Source: an uncultured Collinsella sp.
GTDB taxonomy: Bacteria > Actinomycetota > Coriobacteriia > Coriobacteriales > Coriobacteriaceae
DNA length: 16,118 bases
NCBI GenBank assembly: GCA_900547125.1
Contig: URFU01000040.1
Span: forward strand, 1 to 16,118
Direction of reading: 5' to 3'
Both the position numbers and the translations under genes were made by a program. How positions within the stretch are numbered: position 1 is the stretch's first letter; the number at the start of each line of letters is the position of its first letter. Below, piece by piece: positions 11,496-16,118 of this stretch. A model generated the notes under the pieces. That model saw only the letters and a list, made by a program, of their open reading frames with translations, ran no database searches and was not told the origin of the DNA.

Positions 11496-14261
11496 TTACT
11501 CGGCACTCTTGAGGGCGCCGACCATGTCGATCTTGTTGAGGGTACGATTGGTGGCGAGGTTGACGATAAACGTAAAACCAAAGGCCAGCACCACGGCGAG
11601 CACGTAGCTTAGCGGCTCGACCTCGACGTCAAAGTACAGCGACGGCATCTGCAAAATGTACGTAAAACTCTCGGCCAGCAAGCCGCCCAGCGGCACGCCC
11701 AGCGCAGCGCCGATCGCCGTGAGGATCAACGTCTCCTTGTTGACGTAATGGTGCACCTCACCGCGACGGAAGCCCAACACCTTAATGGTCGCCAGCTCGC
11801 GCTCGCGCTCGGAGATATTCGTGTTGGACAGCGTAAACACCACCACAAACGATAGGCACGCTGCCATAAAGGTCACGAGCACAACGACCGAATTGATAAT
11901 CGTAAAGTTCGCCTCATAGTTTTCCCAATGCTCGGCCGTACTCGAAATCGTAAGCCAACCGTCACTCTTAAGATTCTTGCTAAACGCAATCTGGTCGGCC
12001 GACGAACCCTTAAGCAGCACAAAGACGCCGTTAAGACGTGCGCTTCGACCGAACGCACGCTCATAGGTGCCCTGCGTCATGTAAAGCGTGTTGCCCAGAT
12101 AGTTAAGCGAAATGTCGCTGACTTTGACCTTGGCAACATTGAGCGACGAATCCTGGACGTGAGCCGTATCGCCCGGCTGAATCCCCAGCACCAGCTGTGA
12201 ACTTTTGCTCAGATACACGTCTCCGTCACGCAAAGGCAGCGGCTCTTTGGACTCATCCTCCAGGCGCACGTAATCGCCCAAGTCACTCGTGCGGTCATCG
12301 GGCACCACGATCAGCTGCACGGTCTCGCTCTTGCCGCCGAATGTAAAGGTGACGTTGTCGGTCATAATCGGCAGGGTCGAGGTCACGGTCACGTTGAAAT
12401 CATTGGCCGCGCTGCGCTCATCCAGCGCCGCGCACGTCTGCGAAAAATCGTCGGGATTGGCGACCGCCAGCAGGTCGTAGCGCGTGATATGCCCGTACTG
12501 TTTGGGCGAAAGCGCCACCGACGTATCACGGATGCCCATTCCGCAGATCACGAGCGCCGTGCAGCCGGCGATACCGAAGATGGTCATAAAGGCGCGCTTT
12601 TTGTAGCGGAACAGGTTACGCGCCGCCACCTTGTTCAAAAAGCCCATGCGACGCCAGATAAAGCCGATACGCTCAAGCAAGATGCGCGAGCCAGCGCGCG
12701 GGGCCTTGGGGCGCATGAGTGAGGCTGGGGTCTCGGCCATCTCGTGGCGGCAGGCAATAATCGTAGCGCCCACCACGCCCACGGCAAACAGCGCCACCGA
12801 GACGATTGAGGACACGATGTCGTACGAAAGCAACATCTGGGGCAGCGAGTACATGTCATCGAACACCGTAAACAGGAACAGCGGCAGGCCCACAAATCCG
12901 ATGATGTTGCCGAGCACGCCGCCGATCAGACATGCCCACAGCGCATAGTCCACGTATTTGGACAGGATGCGCTCGCGTGAATAGCCAAGCGCCTTGTACA
13001 GGCCAATAAGCGTGCGCTCCTCCTCGACCATGCGCGTGGCGGTGGTAAGACTGATGAGCACAGCAACGACAAAGAAGATAAATGGGAAAACCGTGGCGAT
13101 GGCCTCGATCGAAGAACTGTCGCTCTCGACGCTCGAGTAGCTTGCGATGTTACCGCGGTCCTGAATGTACCAGGTGCATTCGCCCAGATCGGAAAGCTCG
13201 GCGCGGGCATCGGCAAAATGCTGGTCGGCGGCGGCGCGGCGCTGGTCCAACTCGGCCTGAGCCTGGACGCGCTCCTCGCTGCCCTCGGCCATACGGTTGA
13301 TGTTATCCTGCTCGATCCCAAAGAGCATGGCGGCCTGACGCTCGGCCGTATCCAAGCTTGTCGGCGTGTCAACCGTCAACTCCTGAGCGCGCGCCTTCTC
13401 ACGCTCCTCGCGGATCTTCTCGATATTGCCTTTGACCTCGTTGATCTTTGTCGTGTAGGCATCCGAATAGGAGTTGAGGCTCTTGGCTCCCTCGACGATC
13501 ACGTGGACCGCGGAGTAGAAAGAAGATGTCGCGGCGTCCTCGCTCACATAGAACTTATAGTCCGCCGCCGAAGCAGCGCGAAAGGCGTTGACTGTCGAGT
13601 CGGAGCTCACGGCGGTAGGATCGAGGACCTCGGCCGTAATGGTGTACTCGCCCGCGGCAAACTGATCCTTGGCGCTTTGGTTCGATGAGCTCGCGTCATT
13701 GGCGGCAAAACTCACCGTATCGCCGAGCTTTTTGCCCGAAGCCTTCAGGAACTTCGAAGTCACCGCGACCTCATCGGCGCTCTCGGGCAAATCGCCGCTC
13801 ACGAGCACAGGCTGATCGATGTTCTCCTTGGAGAGACTCTGCACGACCACGCGCTCGCGCGTTGTGCCCACGGCGGTGTAGGCGGTCTCGGTGTAGATAC
13901 CCTCGGCCGTCTCGACGCCGTCGACCTCTTGGATAGCCGCGAGATCGTCGCGCGTAAGGCCGTAGGTCGACTGCACGTTAATGTCATAGACATTCTGCTG
14001 GTCAAAATAGGCGTCGACCGAATCGCACAAATCCTCGCAGCCCGCCTTAAGGCCGCACATCACACTCACGCCGAGCGCGGTGATGACCACGATGGACAAG
14101 AAGCGCTTAAGACTGCCGCGGATTGTGCGGTAGATGCCACGGCGAAATACCGTCGGCACCATATCGTTTGAGCTTTGAGCAGTACGGTAGGTCGCGAACT
14201 CCCGGTTGCGACCCGCATGCTCCGTATCGTGGTTTTGACTGTTTTGGCGATCTTGGTCCAT
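11496..14261 (-). CDS. ABC transporter permease, FtsX/MacB type, with large extracellular domain
   Basis: The 921-residue protein has the layout of an FtsX-type mechanotransmission permease. It has a cytoplasmic N-terminus of ~50 residues and TM1 at ~54-72. A large outside domain at ~75-385 includes a charged helical hairpin (~275-355). Three TM helices lie at ~390-410, ~440-467 and ~482-503. After a linker comes TM5 (~558-577), a second outside domain (~580-785) and three final TM helices (~790-811, ~844-863, ~884-902). The paired FtsX cytoplasmic motifs are both present (EEERTLIGLYKALGYSRERI and ERERELATIKVLGF). It is presumably energised by the ATPase encoded just upstream (5-base gap). 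A GTG at 14273, overlapping the ATPase stop, is an alternative start. The substrate is unknown; relatives expel peptides or lipids or act on the cell envelope. Confidence 0.92.
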   Translation of the reverse strand: MDQDRQNSQNHDTEHAGRNREFATYRTAQSSNDMVPTVFRRGIYRTIRGSLKRFLSIVVITALGVSVMCGLKAGCEDLCDSVDAYFDQQNVYDINVQSTYGLTRDDLAAIQEVDGVETAEGIYTETAYTAVGTTRERVVVQSLSKENIDQPVLVSGDLPESADEVAVTSKFLKASGKKLGDTVSFAANDASSSNQSAKDQFAAGEYTITAEVLDPTAVSSDSTVNAFRAASAADYKFYVSEDAATSSFYSAVHVIVEGAKSLNSYSDAYTTKINEVKGNIEKIREEREKARAQELTVDTPTSLDTAERQAAMLFGIEQDNINRMAEGSEERVQAQAELDQRRAAADQHFADARAELSDLGECTWYIQDRGNIASYSSVESDSSSIEAIATVFPFIFFVVAVLISLTTATRMVEEERTLIGLYKALGYSRERILSKYVDYALWACLIGGVLGNIIGFVGLPLFLFTVFDDMYSLPQMLLSYDIVSSIVSVALFAVGVVGATIIACRHEMAETPASLMRPKAPRAGSRILLERIGFIWRRMGFLNKVAARNLFRYKKRAFMTIFGIAGCTALVICGMGIRDTSVALSPKQYGHITRYDLLAVANPDDFSQTCAALDERSAANDFNVTVTSTLPIMTDNVTFTFGGKSETVQLIVVPDDRTSDLGDYVRLEDESKEPLPLRDGDVYLSKSSQLVLGIQPGDTAHVQDSSLNVAKVKVSDISLNYLGNTLYMTQGTYERAFGRSARLNGVFVLLKGSSADQIAFSKNLKSDGWLTISSTAEHWENYEANFTIINSVVVLVTFMAACLSFVVVFTLSNTNISERERELATIKVLGFRRGEVHHYVNKETLILTAIGAALGVPLGGLLAESFTYILQMPSLYFDVEVEPLSYVLAVVLAFGFTFIVNLATNRTLNKIDMVGALKSAE

Positions 14262-14266
14262 GGGCG

Positions 14267-14968
14267 CTACCACTCGATCGTCTCGATCGGCACGGGATTT
14301 TGCTGAACCGTCTCGCTCTCCACGCGGCCGTTCTTAAAGCGGATCAGGCGATCGGCCATGGGCGCCAGCGCGGAGTTATGGGTGATGATAATGACCGTAA
14401 TGCCCTGTTTGCGGCAGGTGTCCTGCAGCAACTGCAAGATTTGCTTGCCGGTTTTGTAGTCGAGCGCGCCCGTGGGCTCGTCGCACAAAAGCAGCTTGGG
14501 ATTCTTGGCCAGTGCGCGGGCAATGGACACGCGCTGCTGCTCGCCGCCCGAAAGCTGCGCGGGGAAGTTGGCGAGCCGCTCGCCCAGGCCAACCTGGCAA
14601 AGCGTTTGCTCGGCATCGAGCGAATCGGGGCAGATTTGCGCCGCGAGCTCGACGTTTTCGAGCGCCGTCAAGTTGGGGACCAAATTGTAGAACTGGAAGA
14701 CAAAGCCGACGTCGGCGCGGCGGTATTCCACGAGCTGCGCCTCGTTGGCGGAGCTCACGTCGCGCCCGTCCACCGTCACGGTGCCGGAGGTCGCCGTATC
14801 CATGCCGCCCAGAATGTTGAGCGCCGTGGTCTTGCCGGCGCCCGAAGCACCCAGAATGATGGCGAGCTCGCCGCGCTCGACCGTAAAGCTCGCGCCGTCG
14901 AGCGCATGAATGCGGGCATCGCCCTCACCGTATGCTTTGACGACGTCTTTGAATTCGATATAGGCCAT
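14267..14968 (-). CDS. ABC transporter ATP-binding protein (MacB/LolD type)
   Basis: The 233-residue nucleotide-binding subunit contains all motifs in order: Walker A GASGAGKTT, Q-loop in FQFYNLVPNLTALENV, signature LSGGEQQRVSIARAL, Walker B LLLCDEPTGALD, and the switch histidine in IITHNSAL. The FYNL..LTALENV wording is typical of the LolD/MacB/FtsE group that works with FtsX-type permeases, agreeing with its neighbour. ATG 14968 is chosen because GGGAG lies 8-12 bases upstream; a TTG one codon earlier is less likely. It is the first gene of the two-gene operon. The promoter must lie in 14970-15060, partly overlapping a REP-like sequence. Confidence 0.95.
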   Translation of the reverse strand: MAYIEFKDVVKAYGEGDARIHALDGASFTVERGELAIILGASGAGKTTALNILGGMDTATSGTVTVDGRDVSSANEAQLVEYRRADVGFVFQFYNLVPNLTALENVELAAQICPDSLDAEQTLCQVGLGERLANFPAQLSGGEQQRVSIARALAKNPKLLLCDEPTGALDYKTGKQILQLLQDTCRKQGITVIIITHNSALAPMADRLIRFKNGRVESETVQQNPVPIETIEW

Positions 14969-15022
14969 CAATCGGCTCCCATCTGGTCGGATAACTCTTT
15001 AGTATTACCCATTTCGCACCGA

Positions 15023-15047
15023 CCAAAAAGGGACAGGTTTATTTTGG
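15023..15047. repeat. REP-like sequence, GGGACAGG core
   Basis: CCAAAA (15023-15028) and TTTTGG (15042-15047) flank GGGACAGGTTTA. The stem is only 6 bp, but the wording GGGACAGGTTTATTTT is that of REP-type sequences associated with IS200-like transposases in many bacteria (from memory). It lies between the divergent ABC operon and the GyrI-like gene. The rest of 14969-15160 shows nothing further. Confidence 0.5.
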
Positions 15048-15168
15048 CAGGTTTTATATGGGGAAACGGCAGCTATAGATGAGGCGCCGGAGAGGCAGAG
15101 ACATCATCGACGGGGTCAGGCCGACCGCCAAACACAACGCACGCATCTCTATCTGTCAGCCAAATCAT

Positions 15169-15184
15169 TCGAACAGCTGTTCGT
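15169..15184 (+). promoter_or_regulatory. Predicted LexA (SOS) operator
   Basis: TCGAACAGCTGTTCGT fits the actinobacterial SOS box TCGAAC-N4-GTTCGA at 11 of 12 conserved positions. The inner 14 bases (15170-15183) are a perfect palindrome. It lies 56 bases before the GyrI-like start codon. TATGAT occurs just downstream at 15188-15193 and again at 15193-15198, so the box would overlap the -35 region. A TetR- or MerR-type operator is the alternative. Confidence 0.65.
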
Positions 15185-15239
15185 TTCTATGATATGATTC
15201 CGTTATCTAAGCAGGCCAATACGCAGAAAGGCGGCCAAC

Positions 15240-15878
15240 ATGGCGTTCGACTTTAAGAAGGTATGCAAGGAGCTCTACAAACCTGCAAGCAAGCCGAGTA
15301 TCGTAACTGTCCCGCCTATGAGCTACGTTGCCGTTCGCGGAAAGGGCGACCCAAATACCGAAGGTGGCGAGTATCAAAACGCCCTGCCGCTGCTTTACGG
15401 CATCGCCTATACCGTCAAGATGTCGAAGAAAGGCTCAAGGAGTATCGAGGGCTATTTCGACTTTGTGGTACCGCCGCTCGAGGGTTTCTGGTGGCAAGAC
15501 TCCCCGAGCGGCGACATCGATTATGTACGCAAGGACGATTTCAACTTTATCTCGTGCATCCGCCTGCCCGATTTCGTCAGCCGAGATGATTTTGACTGGG
15601 CAGTCGCGGAAGCCACGACCAAAAAGAAACTGGACTTTTCTGCCGTCGAGCTGCTTAAAGTTGACGAGGGTCTCTGCGTTCAATGCATGCACACTGGGCC
15701 CTACGACAACGAACCGGCGACCGTAAACGCTATGAATGAATACACGACCGAGCAGGGCTATGTCCCCGACTTCTCAGACACCCGTTTCCATCACGAAATC
15801 TATCTCTCCGATCCACGCAAATGTGCACCGGAGAAACTTAAAACTGTGATTCGTCATCCTATCAAGCGCGCTGAATAG
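15240..15878 (+). CDS. GyrI-like small-molecule-binding domain protein
   Basis: The 212-residue soluble protein lacks a DNA-binding domain, so it is a stand-alone GyrI-like (PF06445-type SHS2) protein. Recognisable parts are PPMSYVAVRGKGDPN near residue 25, VPPLEGFWW (77-85) with the paired tryptophans, MHTGPYDNEPATVNAM (150-165), and HHEIYLSDPRKCAPEKLKTV near the C-terminus. Known for the family: E. coli GyrI/SbmC is SOS-induced and counters gyrase poisons, and some stand-alone members have been reported to hydrolyse cyclopropane-containing DNA alkylators. Whether this protein is an enzyme or a binder is not known. AGAAAGGCGG precedes the ATG. A predicted LexA box lies upstream and a hairpin directly after the stop. 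Confidence 0.88.
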   Translation: MAFDFKKVCKELYKPASKPSIVTVPPMSYVAVRGKGDPNTEGGEYQNALPLLYGIAYTVKMSKKGSRSIEGYFDFVVPPLEGFWWQDSPSGDIDYVRKDDFNFISCIRLPDFVSRDDFDWAVAEATTKKKLDFSAVELLKVDEGLCVQCMHTGPYDNEPATVNAMNEYTTEQGYVPDFSDTRFHHEIYLSDPRKCAPEKLKTVIRHPIKRAE

Positions 15879-15908
15879 CGTGGGGCGCCGTCCCGCGCAT
15901 CAGGTTTT
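15878..15908 (+). terminator. Probable terminator of the GyrI-like gene
   Basis: GCGTGGGG (15878-15885) pairs with TCCCGCGC (15891-15898) over 8 bp including two wobbles, loop of five bases. TTTT follows at 15904-15907. It starts on the last base of the stop codon. The gap before the T-run weakens the call. Confidence 0.45.
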
Positions 15909-15950
15909 AGGCCAGGCAATCAGCCGCTCCAAGGTCATCTGGCAGCTTCC

Positions 15951-16033
15951 TTGACGCAGGTCATCGCATCTTATAATTATATGTCTCTAAAGCTGGAAAG
16001 CCTCTCAACGATGCGCAACTCCAGCTCTTTTTA
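15951..16033 (+). other. Possible short transcription unit: promoter-like boxes followed by hairpin and T-run
   Basis: TTGACG (15951-15956) and TATAAT (15972-15977) are separated by 15 bases, shorter than ideal. Downstream, AGCTGGA (15991-15997) pairs with TCCAGCT (16020-16026), followed by CTTTTT. Together they would give an RNA of only ~50 bases, or a leader with an attenuator for a gene beyond the window. No protein frame is seen in 15909-16069. Confidence 0.35.
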
Positions 16034-16069
16034 TATCAAGACCTGAATTATCAACTTCATCCGAACACC

Positions 16070-16107
16070 TCCCACATTCATCCGCACATGTGCGGATGAA
16101 TGTGGGA
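16070..16107. repeat. Perfect 38-bp palindrome
   Basis: Bases 16070-16088 are the exact reverse complement of 16089-16107, with no spacer. The centre is CCGCACATGTGCGG. TTCATCCG also occurs just outside (16057-16064), repeating part of the arm. It may be an operator, a terminator core or another member of the palindromic repeats of this window. The window ends 11 bases later, so its context is unknown. Confidence 0.85.
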
Positions 16108-16118
16108 ACCCGATACCC

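Noticed and set aside
14123..15082. 319-codon plus-strand frame opposite the ABC ATPase
   Set aside because: The opposite strand carries Walker A, signature and Walker B motifs; the frame has no recognisable content.

Overview
The window looks like chromosomal DNA of a high-GC, host-associated actinobacterium. A Coriobacteriia member close to Collinsella is the best guess. The reasons are codon usage rich in GC at third positions, a group III type phosphofructokinase, an actinobacterial-type LexA half-site pair (CGAAC-N4-GTTCG), a choloylglycine-hydrolase-like enzyme, and intergenic regions crowded with palindromes. The lineage is inferred from reading the sequence, not from a database match. 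No complete transposon, prophage or CRISPR array is present.

Layout, left to right. 2-697: 3' part of a PflX-like radical SAM gene. 706-787: long inverted repeat. 851-1010: a complete tRNA-Ala(CGC) unit with promoter and terminator. 1030-1488: coiled-coil, Ala/Pro/Lys-rich protein with a C-terminal membrane helix. 1573-3078: pncB (NAD salvage). 3147-4274: proB (first step of proline synthesis). 4275-4609: no convincing gene, several hairpins. On the minus strand 6178-4610 an M18 aminopeptidase is followed directly by a 60-codon ORF. Divergent from it, 6340-7425 encodes a membrane-anchored Ntn-type linear amide hydrolase. 7566-8645 is a 6-phosphofructokinase.

From 8640 to 11495 the window changes character. 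Only two genes are convincing, both on the minus strand: a 109-aa cytoplasmic protein and a membrane-tethered XRE regulator. Between them lie a 179-bp nested palindrome, two diverged copies of a ~300-bp structured repeat (8831-9130 and 11142-11440), and two palindromes that share the same ends (9821-9886, 11044-11108). 14968-11496 is a two-gene ABC operon: a MacB/LolD-like ATPase and a 921-aa FtsX-type permease. 15240-15878 is a GyrI-like gene with a near-perfect LexA operator in its promoter region. The window ends in a perfect 38-bp palindrome.

The metabolic genes are housekeeping singletons and do not form one pathway. The most interesting features are the predicted SOS-controlled GyrI-like protein, which may be a detoxifying hydrolase, and the dense set of structured repeats. 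Some of these double as stop-codon-overlapping hairpins or terminators, and several share a GGGAC/GGGTC core like that of REP sequences moved by IS200-like (RAYT) transposases.
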